64,000 nt of DNA, taken from assembly GCF_024519315.1 (NCBI RefSeq), contig NZ_JANIIC010000017.1:87120-151119 (forward strand), given 5' to 3'. This document shows positions 15,001 through 23,282 of the stretch, piece by piece. This DNA comes from Streptomyces malaysiensis subsp. samsunensis (GTDB lineage Bacteria; Actinomycetota; Actinomycetes; Streptomycetales; Streptomycetaceae). The notes under the pieces were generated by a model. That model was not told the origin of the DNA. It made no database searches and was given only the letters and a program-made list of their open reading frames with translations. A program made the translations under genes and the position numbers. Position 1 is the stretch's first letter. Every line of letters starts with the position of its first letter.

Positions 15001-16662
15001 GTGCTCAGCACGATGCAGGACGTACCGCTGACCGTGACCCGCATCCTCGTGCACGGGGCACTCGTGCACGGCCGTACGGCCCATGTGACCACCTGGACCG
15101 GCGAGGGCGAGCCGCGGCGCCGCAGCTTCCACGAAGTGGGTGTGCGGTCGACCCAGTTGGCGAACGCGCTGCGTGATGAGCTCGGGGTCGAACCGGGGCA
15201 GGCCGTGGCCACCTTGATGTGGAACAACACCGAGCACCTGGAGGCGTATCTCGCCGTCCCGTCCATGGGCGCCGTGCTGCACACCCTGAACCTCCGGCTG
15301 CCTGCCGATCAGCTCGGCTGGATCGTGAACCACGCCGCCGACCGCGTGATCATCGTCAACGGCTCCGTGCTGCCGCTGCTCGCCCCGATCCTCCCCGGCC
15401 TCACCACCGTGAAGCACATCGTGGTCACCGGCCCCGGCGACCGCTCCGTCCTGGACGGCTGCACCGCCCGGGTGCATGACTACGAGGAGCTGATCGAGGG
15501 CCGGCCTTGGCAGTACGCCTGGCCGGAGATCGACGAACGCCAGGCCGCCGCGCTCTGCTACACCTCGGGGACGACCGGGGAGCCCAAGGGCGTGGCCTAT
15601 AGCCACCGTTCCATCTATCTGCACTCGATGCAGGTCAACACCGCCGAGTCGTTCGGGATGTCCGGGGGCGACACCCTGCTGCCGGTGGTGCCCATGTTCC
15701 ACGCCAACGCATGGGGCACCGCACACGCCGCCTTCATGGCGGGCGCCTCGATACTCATGCCCGACCGCTTTCTCCAGCCCGAGCCGCTCGCCGAGATGAT
15801 CGAGCGCGAGCGCCCCACCATCGCCGCCGCCGTCCCCACCGTCTGGCAGGGGCTGCTCGCCGAACTCGACGCGCGGCCGCGGGAGGTGAGCTGTCTGCGG
15901 AATGTCTTCATCGGCGGCTCGGCCTGCCCGCCCTCCCTGATGAAGGCGTACGAGGAGCGCCACGGCATCCGCGTCGTCCATGCGTGGGGCATGACGGAGA
16001 CCTCTCCGCTCGGCTCCGTGGCCCATCCACCGGGCGGCCTCTCGGCGGAGGACGCCTGGCCGTTCCGGCTGTCGCAGGGACGCTTCCCGGCGTCCGTCGA
16101 ATGCCGGCTGATCTCGGCGGACGGCGAACTCGTGCCGTGGGACGGGAAGACGCCGGGGGAGCTGGAGGTGCGCGGGCCGTGGATCGCGGGCGCGTACTAC
16201 GGAGGGGCGGACGGCGAGCCGTTCCGCCCCGAGGACAAGTTCACCGAGGACGGCTGGCTGAAGACCGGCGACGTCGGCACCATCACCCCCGACTGCTATC
16301 TGACGCTGACCGACCGGGCCAAGGACGTCATCAAGTCGGGCGGCGAGTGGATCTCCTCGGTCGAGCTGGAGAACCAGCTGATGGCCCACCCGGAGGTCGC
16401 CGAGGCCGCGGTGGTGGCGGTGCCGGACGAGAAGTGGGGAGAGCGTCCGCTGGCCACGGTGGTGCTGACGGACGGCGCCACGGTCGACTACGCGGACCTG
16501 CGGGCCTTTCTCGCCGAACGGGTGGCGCGCTGGCAGCTGCCGGAGCACTGGGCGCTGATCCCGGCGGTGCCGAAGACGAGCGTGGGGAAGTTCGACAAGA
16601 AGGTCATCCGCAAGCGGTACGCGGACGGGGAGCTGGATGTGACCACGCTGGGCCGAGGCTGA
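15001..16662 (+). CDS. Long-chain fatty-acid--CoA ligase (AMP-forming)
   Basis: A 553-residue ANL-superfamily enzyme that activates a carboxylic acid as acyl-adenylate and transfers it to CoA. It has the P-loop-like YTSGTTGEPKG (about 187-197), AWGMTET (about 330), the hinge GWLKTGDVG (about 419) and catalytic Lys near the end (TSVGKFDKKVIRK). I chose the GTG at 15001 because GGAGG lies five bases upstream; an ATG four codons in is too far from it. It may feed the MaoC/DUF35/Ltp2 module upstream, although the DUF1906 and sigma genes intervene. Confidence 0.9.
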   Translation: MLSTMQDVPLTVTRILVHGALVHGRTAHVTTWTGEGEPRRRSFHEVGVRSTQLANALRDELGVEPGQAVATLMWNNTEHLEAYLAVPSMGAVLHTLNLRLPADQLGWIVNHAADRVIIVNGSVLPLLAPILPGLTTVKHIVVTGPGDRSVLDGCTARVHDYEELIEGRPWQYAWPEIDERQAAALCYTSGTTGEPKGVAYSHRSIYLHSMQVNTAESFGMSGGDTLLPVVPMFHANAWGTAHAAFMAGASILMPDRFLQPEPLAEMIERERPTIAAAVPTVWQGLLAELDARPREVSCLRNVFIGGSACPPSLMKAYEERHGIRVVHAWGMTETSPLGSVAHPPGGLSAEDAWPFRLSQGRFPASVECRLISADGELVPWDGKTPGELEVRGPWIAGAYYGGADGEPFRPEDKFTEDGWLKTGDVGTITPDCYLTLTDRAKDVIKSGGEWISSVELENQLMAHPEVAEAAVVAVPDEKWGERPLATVVLTDGATVDYADLRAFLAERVARWQLPEHWALIPAVPKTSVGKFDKKVIRKRYADGELDVTTLGRG

Positions 16663-16720
16663 GGGACGGTGGGGCCGGGGCGTGGGGCGACCGACGCCCC
16701 TGCCCCACCGTCGGCAACGC

Positions 16721-16758
16721 GGCCACCGTAAGGAGGCGGGCGTCTCCTTACGGTGGCC
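16721..16758. terminator. 15-bp hairpin between convergent genes
   Basis: GGCCACCGTAAGGAG (16721-16735) pairs perfectly with CTCCTTACGGTGGCC (16744-16758) over an 8-base loop. It lies between the ligase (rightward) and the kinase-like gene (leftward) and is probably a bidirectional terminator. More CCTTACGG copies follow to 16870. Confidence 0.75.
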
Positions 16759-16882
16759 GCGCATCACCGTAAGGACCGTAAGGATCGCGGGCCGCGCACC
16801 ACCGTAAGGAGCCTTGAGTGTCCCCTTGAGGAGCCCTGAGTGTCCCCTTACGGTCCGCACGCCTCCGTAAGGCCGGCGGGCG

Positions 16883-19800
16883 TCAGTTGGTGCCGATCTT
16901 CGCCAGCAGGTCCACGATCCGCGCCTGCACCTCCGCGCTCGTCGAGCGCTCCGCGAGGAACAGCACCGTTTCGCCCGAGGCCAGCCGCGACAGATTCGCC
17001 GGATCGATGTCCGCGGAGGTGTAGACGACCAGCGGGGTGCGGTTGAGCAGCCCGTTGCCGCGCAGCCAGTCGACGATCCCGGCCCTGCGGCGGCGTACCT
17101 GCATCAGGTCCATGACCACCAGGTTCGGCCGCATCTGCCCCGCGAGCGAGACCGCGTCCGCGTCCGTCGCCGCGCGGGCGACGTGCATCCCGCGCCGTTC
17201 GAGCGTCGCCGTCAGCGCCGCCGCGATCGGCTCGTGCTCCTCGATCAGCAGAACGCGCGGCGGATGCTGCTCGCTGTCGCGCGGGGCGAGCGCCTTGAGC
17301 AGGACGGCCGGGTCGGCGCCGTACGCCGCTTCCCGCGTCGCCTGGCCGAGCCCCGCGGTCACCAGCACCGGCACCTCGGCCGCGACGGCGGCGGTACGCA
17401 GCGACTGGAGCGCGGTCCGGGTGATCGGCCCGGTCAGCGGGTCGACGAACAGCGCCGCCGGGTACGCGGCGATCTGCGCGTCCACCTCCTCACGGGAGTT
17501 CACGATCACCGGACGGTAGCCGCGGTCGCTCAGCGCCTGCTGGGTGGACATGTCCGGCGCGGGCCACACGAGGAGGCGGCGCGGGTTGTCCAGCGGCTCG
17601 GGCGGCAGCTCGTCGTCGGGCGGCGGGGTGCGGTCGTCGACGATCTCGACGGCGCCATTGGGCCCGTCCAGCGGCTCCGGCCCCTCGGCGCCCTCGTCCG
17701 GCGCGCCGATGGCGAACGTACGGCCCGAGCTCTGCGACGGGCCCGCCGCACGCTGCGGCTGCGCCCCCGGCCCCGGCTGGGGGCGGGGCTGCGCGCCGGT
17801 CTGCGGCCCTGGGTGCGGTTGCGGTCCGGTGTGCGGCTGCTGGCCGCCGTGCGCATGCGGCCCGGTGTGGGGATGCGCCCGGCTGTCGGCCGGCTGGAGT
17901 TCGGCCGAGGCGCCCTGGTCCGTCATCTCCGGGCGGGCGGCCAGCTTGCGGCGCCTGCCGCCCCCGGTGCTGGTGCCTCCGGAGGGAGTCTGGGGCTGGC
18001 CCTGCGGCGGGCGGCCCTGCGGCTGGCCTTGTGCGGGCTGGCCCTGGGGGTGCTCCCCCACCTGCTGGGCGAACGGCACCCCTTGGCCCAGGGTACGCAC
18101 GCTGATCGAGCGCCCCTGGGTGGTGTCCGCGCTCGGCGGGGCCTCGGCGGGCAGCGGCTGCGGACGGGGCTGCGCGGGCGCGTCCGGCCACTGCGCCGGC
18201 TGCTGGGCGGGTGGCTGGGCCGGTGGGTGCCCGCCCGTCTCCGCGGGCTGCGGACCGGCCTGCGCCGCCTCCGGCTGCTCCTCGGCGAGCGGGCGGCGGG
18301 CGCGGCGTCGTCCGGTGGGCGGGGTTTCCGGTGGTTGGCCGCCGCTGGTGCTCTGGCCCCAGTTGGGCTGTTGTTCCTGGGGGGTGCGGGCCGGGGGGAG
18401 TGCGGGCATGCCCGACGCGGCCGGCTGGGCGGGGCCGGAGCCCTGGGCCTGCGGCTGGGGCCGACGCGGGTCCTGGCCCTGCGCCTGGGCGGGGTCGGAC
18501 GGCCAGCCCCCGGGCCGTGCGGCGCCGTTGGGCGGTACGGGCTCGCCTCGTACGGCCAGGCCCCCGCCCTGCTGTGGCTGGGGCGCGCCCCGCCCGTCGC
18601 GGGTGCCGTGCTGTGCGGGGACGAGCCCGGCCGGGCCGAGCTCCGGCGGCATCGCGCCGGGCTGCGCCCGGTCGGCGGCGGCCGGGGGCAGCGCGAAGGG
18701 GGAGCGGACGAGACCGGGCTCCCCGGCTGCCTGCGGCTGCGGTTGTGGCTGGGCCTGCTGTGGCTGTGGCTGTGGCTGTGGCTGTGGCTGTGGTTGGGGC
18801 TGCGGCTGCGGCTGGCCGGGGGCCTGCGCCTGGCCGGGGGCCTGCGCCTGGGCCTGGTCGGGCGTCGGCGACTCCGGCGCATCGGCCAGTGCGCGGCGGG
18901 CGCGGCGTCGTCCGGTGGGCGGGGTTTCCGGTGGTTGGCCGCCGCTGGTGTTCTGGCCCCAGTTGGGCTGTTGTTCCTGGGGGGTGCGGGCCGGGGGGAG
19001 TGCGGGCATGCCCGACGCGGCCGGCTGGGCGGGCTGCTGAGGCGTGTCGGAGGGCGCCGCGGGCAGGGCGAGGGCGGGTCGGCCGCCCGCGCCCTGCGCG
19101 GGGGCACCGGCGGCCTGAGGGCCGCCCTGCTCCTCCGCCGGGGCGCCGCGCCGGGCGCGGCGGCCCTGGGGCTGCTGCTGGGCGGGAATGCCCTGAGGCG
19201 GCACAACGCCCATGGCGGCGGGGCCCGTCGGCTGCGGACCGGCCGCTTCCGGTGCGCCGCCACGAGCGTGGCGATGACTGCCGGTGGGGGCTCCCTCGGC
19301 GTTCTGGGCGGGGTTCGCGGCCGCGACCGCCGACGGGTCCTCGTCCGGGTGGGGGCGCGCCCGGCGCCGCCCGGTGGGCCGTGGGGCGTCCGCGGGCTCG
19401 ACCGCGCTCCCCTGCTGGGCCGCGGTGTTGTCGCCGACGACCGCGGGCAGCGCGGCGGGCGCGCCCGGGGCGCCCTGCTGGGCGGCGGTGCGCGGGTCGG
19501 CGGTACGGGGATCGGCCGTACGAGGGCCAGCCGTGTTCGGGTCGGCCTTACGGAGGTTGGGCGGAGGCGTACCGCCCTGTGTGCCGTTGCCCTGTGTGCC
19601 GTTGCCCTGCGTACCGCCGCCGCTGGTGTCGCCTGGTGCGCCGCTGGGGGCCGCGCCGTGCCGGCCGTGGCGTGCGGCCGGGGTCTGGCCGCTGGGGTTG
19701 CCGCCCGCGGTGCCCGTACCGGCGCCCGTACCCGTACTGGCACCCGCGCCCGTGCCCGTATCGGCACCCGCGCCCGTACCCGTATCGGCACCCGTGCCCG

Positions 19801-21550
19801 TATCGGCACCCGTGCCCGTACCCACGCCGGTGCCCGTACCGGAGGTGCCCTGCCCCCGCGTACCGTCGCCCTGTCCGGCGGCGTTGCCGTCCACGCGCTC
19901 CTGCTCGGCGGCGGCCGCCGCCGAGATCGGCACCTCCAGGACGTAGGCGTGACCGCCCATGCCCGGCATCTCATGGGTCTGGAGCACGCCCCCGTGCTGG
20001 CGTACGATCCCGCGCACGATCGGTTCGTGCACCGGGTCGCCGCCCGCGTACGGTCCGCGGACCTCGATCCGTACGACATCGCCGCGCTGGGCCGCGGCGA
20101 CCACGATCGTGGAGTCGCTCGCCGCGGCGCCCGCGGCGGTGTTGCCGGTGGAGTCGACCCCGGCGACGTCCGCGATCAGATGCGCGAGCGCCTGGGCGAG
20201 CCGCTCCGGGTCCACCTCGGTGTCGATCGGCGGCGCGTGCACGGCGAACTGCGCGCGCCCCGGGCCGATCAGCTCGACCGCGCCCTCGACACCGGCCGAT
20301 ACGACCTCGTCCATCGAGACCGTACGGCGGGCCAGCTCCTCGCCGTCCGCGTCGAGCCGCTGATAGCTCAGGACGTTGTCGACGAGCGTGGTCATCCGGG
20401 TGTAGCCGGCGGCGAGGTGGTGCAGGATCTGGTTGGCCTCGGGCCACAGCTGCCCGGCCGGGTCGTCGGCGAGCACACCGAGCTCATGGCGCAGCTGGAG
20501 CAGCGGTCCGCGCAGCGACTGGTCCAGCACGGCGAGCAGCTGGCCGTTCCGGGCGGTGACGGACTCCAGCTGTGCCGCGTACCGCGCGCGCTCCTCGGCG
20601 AGCTGCGCCCGCAGCTCCTCCAGGGCCTTGGTGTGCTGGGTGGTGAGCTCCTCCACCTCCTCGGCGTGCCGGGCGGTGAGGCCCTCCACCTTCTCCGTGT
20701 GCCGGGTGGTGAGGCTCTCGACCTCCTCGGCGTGCTGGGCCGCCATGGCCGTCTCGGGACGCCGGTCGGTGAAGGTCAGCACGGCGCCCACGAGTTGCTC
20801 GCCGTCGCGGACGGGCGCGGTGGTCAGATCGACCGGGACCTCGCTGCCGTCCTTCGCCCACAGCACCTGGCCGCGCACCCGGTGCTTGCGGCCGGAGCGC
20901 AGGGTGTCGGCGAGGGGCGACTCCTCGTACGGGAAGGGGGAACCGTCCGGGCGCGAGTGGTGTACAAGAGAGTGAAGCTCCTGACCGCCCATGTCGCTGG
21001 CCCGGTAGCCGAGGATCTGCGCGGCGGACGGGTTGACGAGGACCACCTTGCCCTCGGTGTCCACGCCGACCACGCCCTCCGCCGCCGCGCGCAGGATCAT
21101 CTCGGTCTGGCGCTGCTGACGGGCGAGTTCGGCCTCGGTGTCGAGCGTCCCGGTCAGGTCGCGCACGATGAGCATCAGCAGCTCATCGCCGGTGTAGCTG
21201 TACTGATCGGCGTAAGGAGTCCGCCCGTCCTCCAGATTCGCGCTGGTCACCTCGACGGGGAACTGTGCCCCGTCGGTGCGCCGGGCCATCATCCGGGTGG
21301 GCTTGATGCCGTCCCGCTGTGCCTCGTCGGGGCGCCGCATCGACCCGGGAATGCGATTGGGATCGAAGGAGGGAAGCAGATCGAGCAGACCACGGCCGAC
21401 CAGGGCGGTGCCCGGAGCCTCGAAGGACTCCAGCGCGATGTGGTTGGCGTTGACGATCGTGCCGTTGCAGTTGACGAGCAACAGCGCGTCCGGCAGGGCG
21501 TCGAGTATCGCCGCGAGGCGAGCAGCGCCTCGGGATGGCCTGCTGCTCAC
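16883..21550 (-). CDS. Very large PAS/histidine-kinase-like/receiver protein with disordered centre
   Basis: A 1555-residue protein. Order: PAS domain (about 8-130), second PAS (about 140-265), a coiled coil of near-14-residue steps rich in EEVE and LTTRH (about 275-340), a kinase dimerisation region whose phosphoacceptor motif reads LDQSLRGPL instead of SHELRTPL, a weak ATPase domain (to about 545), then about 740 residues of Gly/Thr, Pro/Gln and basic low complexity. It ends in two receiver-like domains. The first is degenerate. The second has acidic EEHE, phospho-Asp in VVMDLM (near 1481) and Thr in VYTSA, but no clear Lys. The GTG at 21548-21550 has GGAGGAAG seven bases upstream. It probably senses rather than phosphorylates. 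Confidence 0.8.
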   Translation of the reverse strand: MSSRPSRGAARLAAILDALPDALLLVNCNGTIVNANHIALESFEAPGTALVGRGLLDLLPSFDPNRIPGSMRRPDEAQRDGIKPTRMMARRTDGAQFPVEVTSANLEDGRTPYADQYSYTGDELLMLIVRDLTGTLDTEAELARQQRQTEMILRAAAEGVVGVDTEGKVVLVNPSAAQILGYRASDMGGQELHSLVHHSRPDGSPFPYEESPLADTLRSGRKHRVRGQVLWAKDGSEVPVDLTTAPVRDGEQLVGAVLTFTDRRPETAMAAQHAEEVESLTTRHTEKVEGLTARHAEEVEELTTQHTKALEELRAQLAEERARYAAQLESVTARNGQLLAVLDQSLRGPLLQLRHELGVLADDPAGQLWPEANQILHHLAAGYTRMTTLVDNVLSYQRLDADGEELARRTVSMDEVVSAGVEGAVELIGPGRAQFAVHAPPIDTEVDPERLAQALAHLIADVAGVDSTGNTAAGAAASDSTIVVAAAQRGDVVRIEVRGPYAGGDPVHEPIVRGIVRQHGGVLQTHEMPGMGGHAYVLEVPISAAAAAEQERVDGNAAGQGDGTRGQGTSGTGTGVGTGTGADTGTGADTGTGAGADTGTGAGASTGTGAGTGTAGGNPSGQTPAARHGRHGAAPSGAPGDTSGGGTQGNGTQGNGTQGGTPPPNLRKADPNTAGPRTADPRTADPRTAAQQGAPGAPAALPAVVGDNTAAQQGSAVEPADAPRPTGRRRARPHPDEDPSAVAAANPAQNAEGAPTGSHRHARGGAPEAAGPQPTGPAAMGVVPPQGIPAQQQPQGRRARRGAPAEEQGGPQAAGAPAQGAGGRPALALPAAPSDTPQQPAQPAASGMPALPPARTPQEQQPNWGQNTSGGQPPETPPTGRRRARRALADAPESPTPDQAQAQAPGQAQAPGQPQPQPQPQPQPQPQPQPQQAQPQPQPQAAGEPGLVRSPFALPPAAADRAQPGAMPPELGPAGLVPAQHGTRDGRGAPQPQQGGGLAVRGEPVPPNGAARPGGWPSDPAQAQGQDPRRPQPQAQGSGPAQPAASGMPALPPARTPQEQQPNWGQSTSGGQPPETPPTGRRRARRPLAEEQPEAAQAGPQPAETGGHPPAQPPAQQPAQWPDAPAQPRPQPLPAEAPPSADTTQGRSISVRTLGQGVPFAQQVGEHPQGQPAQGQPQGRPPQGQPQTPSGGTSTGGGRRRKLAARPEMTDQGASAELQPADSRAHPHTGPHAHGGQQPHTGPQPHPGPQTGAQPRPQPGPGAQPQRAAGPSQSSGRTFAIGAPDEGAEGPEPLDGPNGAVEIVDDRTPPPDDELPPEPLDNPRRLLVWPAPDMSTQQALSDRGYRPVIVNSREEVDAQIAAYPAALFVDPLTGPITRTALQSLRTAAVAAEVPVLVTAGLGQATREAAYGADPAVLLKALAPRDSEQHPPRVLLIEEHEPIAAALTATLERRGMHVARAATDADAVSLAGQMRPNLVVMDLMQVRRRRAGIVDWLRGNGLLNRTPLVVYTSADIDPANLSRLASGETVLFLAERSTSAEVQARIVDLLAKIGTN
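18293..18433 (-). repeat. 141-bp internal repeat, copy 1
   Basis: Matches 18893-19033 with a single mismatch and an offset of exactly 600 bases. It encodes a 47-residue unit of the disordered region (ASGMPALPPARTPQEQQPNW ... ETPPTGRRRARR). Confidence 0.9.
18893..19033 (-). repeat. 141-bp internal repeat, copy 2
   Basis: Second copy of the unit at 18293-18433; the only difference is a synonymous C/T-type change. The near-identity at DNA level implies recent duplication or gene conversion, while flanking low-complexity sequence has diverged. Confidence 0.9.
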
Positions 21551-21763
21551 GACGACGCTTCCTCCCTGGCTACCGCACCTTGCTGACACCCGCGGTCATT
21601 TTGCCGTCCCATCTGCGGAGTGTCTCTAGGGGAGTCTACGGGCACCAGGGCCAGGCGCGACGGCGGATGAGAGGGAGGTCGCAGCGCGACGTACGCGTCT
21701 CGACGCACGCCCGGACAAACTTCACCGAGCTCTCCTCTTCTCACTCCAGACCCAATCCCCAGG

Positions 21764-22213
21764 TCAGCTCCCAGGAGTGCGCAAAACGACGGAGAACCGG
21801 TTCCACCGGGCGATTTCACATCCATTGGTGCGGTTGAACCAGGCGTTGACGGGACGCCCCGCCCAATGGCCGGTCACCCGAGCCGTGATCGGCCCGCCGT
21901 ACTGCCCGGTGCACATCGCGTCCGGCGGCACCGGCGCGAACGGATCCCGGCCCCACACGGTCTGCGAATCCAGCTGCGCACACGCGGCCCGCGCCCGGGG
22001 ATGCGTACCGCCGGTCGGGTGGCAGTCCAGCACATAGGTCGCGGCGTCATCGGGATCACCGGTCTCGCTCACGGTGATCACGAGCCGGTCCGCGCTCTCC
22101 CCGTCGAACGGCAGGGGCAACGGCAGCGGCGTGGCCCCGGCGGGAGCCAGCGCACCCACGGTGGCGGCGGTCGTCAGGGCGGCGGTGACGGCGAGGCGGT
22201 GCAGCAGGGGCAT
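21764..22213 (-). CDS. Subtilisin-inhibitor-like (SSI) family secreted protein
   Basis: A 149-residue protein with an export signal (hydrophobic residues about 8-28, cleavage after PAGA). The mature SSI domain has the expected cysteines in two disulfide pairs (YVLDCHP with AACAQL; AMCTGQYGG with TNGCEIA) and the family ending WNRFSVV. SSI proteins block extracellular subtilisins. The reactive site aligned with MCPM|V of SSI reads MCTG|Q here, placing Gly at P1 where Met, Lys or Arg is usual. The ATG at 22211-22213 has AGGAG eight bases upstream. It is a single gene. Confidence 0.85.
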   Translation of the reverse strand: MPLLHRLAVTAALTTAATVGALAPAGATPLPLPLPFDGESADRLVITVSETGDPDDAATYVLDCHPTGGTHPRARAACAQLDSQTVWGRDPFAPVPPDAMCTGQYGGPITARVTGHWAGRPVNAWFNRTNGCEIARWNRFSVVLRTPGS

Positions 22214-22550
22214 GGAGGCACTCCTGGTTGTGATCAGAGGGGGCGCGCTGCCCCTGCCCCCTCTAACGCGCCGCCGAGGCGCGCGTTGCGCCGCCATAAG
22301 GGGCTGCGTACGGGGGCTGTGTACGGGGCTGTGCAGGCCGTATGGGCGCCGCTCGGCGTAAGGGCCGCGCGGGCCATAAGGCTCCCCGCGGCCGTACGGG
22401 CCGCACGCCGCCGTACGGGCCGCGCCCCCACAAGGGCTTTGCGATGGGCCCCGCCCGCCGAGTACCGTGGTCGGCGATTGGTGACATCCCACTGGGCTGT
22501 GACATCATCTGCACACACCGCCTCGCGCTCGCGCGAGCGACCGGTGTGCT
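22214..22550. other. Gene-free stretch upstream of tRNA-Ser
   Basis: No gene. GCCGTACGGGCCGC occurs twice (22391-22404 and 22410-22423) among related palindromic units. The part nearest the tRNA probably carries its promoter. Confidence 0.5.
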
Positions 22551-22641
22551 GGAGGCTTCGCCTAGTCTGGTCTATGGCGCCGCACTGCTAATGCGGTTTG
22601 GGCCCTAAAGCCCATCGAGGGTTCAAATCCCTCAGCCTCCG
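22551..22641 (+). tRNA. tRNA-Ser(GCU)
   Basis: Class-II tRNA: acceptor GGAGGCT pairs with AGCCTCC, discriminator G; anticodon loop CTGCTAA (GCU); long variable arm; T-arm GAGGGTTCAAATCCCTC. CCA is not encoded. Its T-arm and acceptor end are identical to the tRNA-Ser(UGA) fragment at 6018-6073. Confidence 0.97.
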
Positions 22642-22650
22642 CTCTCCGAT

Positions 22651-22683
22651 CAGGGAGCCTGTGCCGATGGCGCGGGCTCCCTG
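22651..22683 (+). terminator. tRNA-Ser terminator hairpin
   Basis: CAGGGAGCC (22651-22659) pairs with GGCTCCCTG (22675-22683) directly after the tRNA. The 15-base loop is GC-rich. Confidence 0.65.
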
Positions 22684-23118
22684 TGTCGTTCCGGTGGGAA
22701 CTGTGAATGATCGCGGGACCGGACCGGGGCCGGACTGGAGCAGACCGGATCGGACTGGGCCGGGACCGGACTGGAGCGGACCGGAGCGACGCCGACGGCC
22801 CCCGCTCTCCCCTTTTACTCCGGTCGCTGCGAACGACCCAGCTCAGCCGCCCTGGACCAGGTGAACGTCAAGCCTTCTGCGGCGACGACGCAGCGTGACC
22901 CGCTGGTTGCCCTCGGTGTCACCCGCCCTCGCTACTCAAGCGTCGCGCGACGCGGAACCCGGCTCTCCGGGGCCTTGTAACGGCCGTCCCGGCGCCCCCT
23001 GAAAATGGCGTTTCCGCAGGTCAGTGTGGGTATGGGAAACGGATTTCGCCTGACGGCGCAGGTCATGTAATGTTGTCCCCGCAACGCCGACCGGCAAGAA
23101 AAACCGCCGGGAAGCCAA
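22684..23118. other. Intergenic region between two tRNA genes
   Basis: No gene seen. From 22706 to 22800 there are about six variants of GACCGGACTGGAGC/GACCGGATCGGACTGGGCC in tandem. The remainder should hold the tRNA-Arg promoter near 23040-23100. Confidence 0.5.
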
Positions 23119-23191
23119 GCGCTCGTAGCTTAACGGATAGAGCACTTGACTACGGATCAAGAGGTTGCAGGTTCGAATCCTGCCGAGCGCG
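23119..23191 (+). tRNA. tRNA-Arg(ACG)
   Basis: Acceptor GCGCTCG pairs with CGAGCGC, discriminator G; anticodon loop CTACGGA gives ACG; T-arm GCAGGTTCGAATCCTGC. CCA is not encoded. The 3' half, from the anticodon loop on, is part of the element's attL, so the gene was rebuilt on integration. Confidence 0.97.
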
Positions 23192-23213
23192 CACCAGCTC
23201 AGAGGCCCCTTCC
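23150..23213 (+). repeat. attL of the tRNA-Arg AICE
   Basis: 64 bases identical to 34919-34982, from the anticodon loop of tRNA-Arg through the left arm of a terminator hairpin (GAGGCCCCTTCC pairs with GGAAGGGGCCTC at 23220-23231). Confidence 0.97.
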
Positions 23214-23232
23214 AGTGATGGAAGGGGCCTCT
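23202..23232 (+). terminator. tRNA-Arg terminator at attL
   Basis: GAGGCCCCTTCC and GGAAGGGGCCTC form a 12-bp stem with a 6-base loop, followed by TTGCGTTG. The left arm is part of the attachment repeat and the right arm is element-specific. Confidence 0.8.
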
Positions 23233-23243
23233 TGCGTTGCCCG

Positions 23244-23269
23244 TTGACGGCGGTCGTTGACGGCAACCG
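23244..23269. repeat. Possible integrase arm sites, left end
   Basis: TTGACGGCGG (23244) and TTGACGGCAACCG (23257) lie 13 bases apart. They match TGACGGCAACG repeated at the right end (34813, 34825). The spacing and position beside int suggest arm-type Int/Xis sites. Confidence 0.5.
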
Positions 23270-23282
23270 CCGCGCGCCTCGA

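Noticed and set aside
14605..16860. A 751-codon minus-strand frame opposite the acyl-CoA ligase
   Set aside because: Mirror of the ligase codons in high-GC DNA. No start signal or domain.
19690..19850. CCCGTACC/CCCGTATCGGCA repeats as a CRISPR-like or regulatory array
   Set aside because: They are in-frame codons of the Gly-Thr/Ala-Asp low-complexity part of the kinase-like protein.
17183..21586. A 1467-codon open frame on the plus strand opposite the kinase-like gene
   Set aside because: It exists because the GC-rich opposite strand lacks stops. It has no protein-like composition or domain, while the minus strand has clear PAS and receiver motifs.
22684..22830. GACCGGACTGG-type repeats as a CRISPR array
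   Set aside because: Units are short, imperfect and contiguous, with no unique spacers and no cas genes.
22936..23160. A 74-codon leftward frame running into tRNA-Arg
   Set aside because: It overlaps the tRNA gene and has no ribosome site or recognisable composition.
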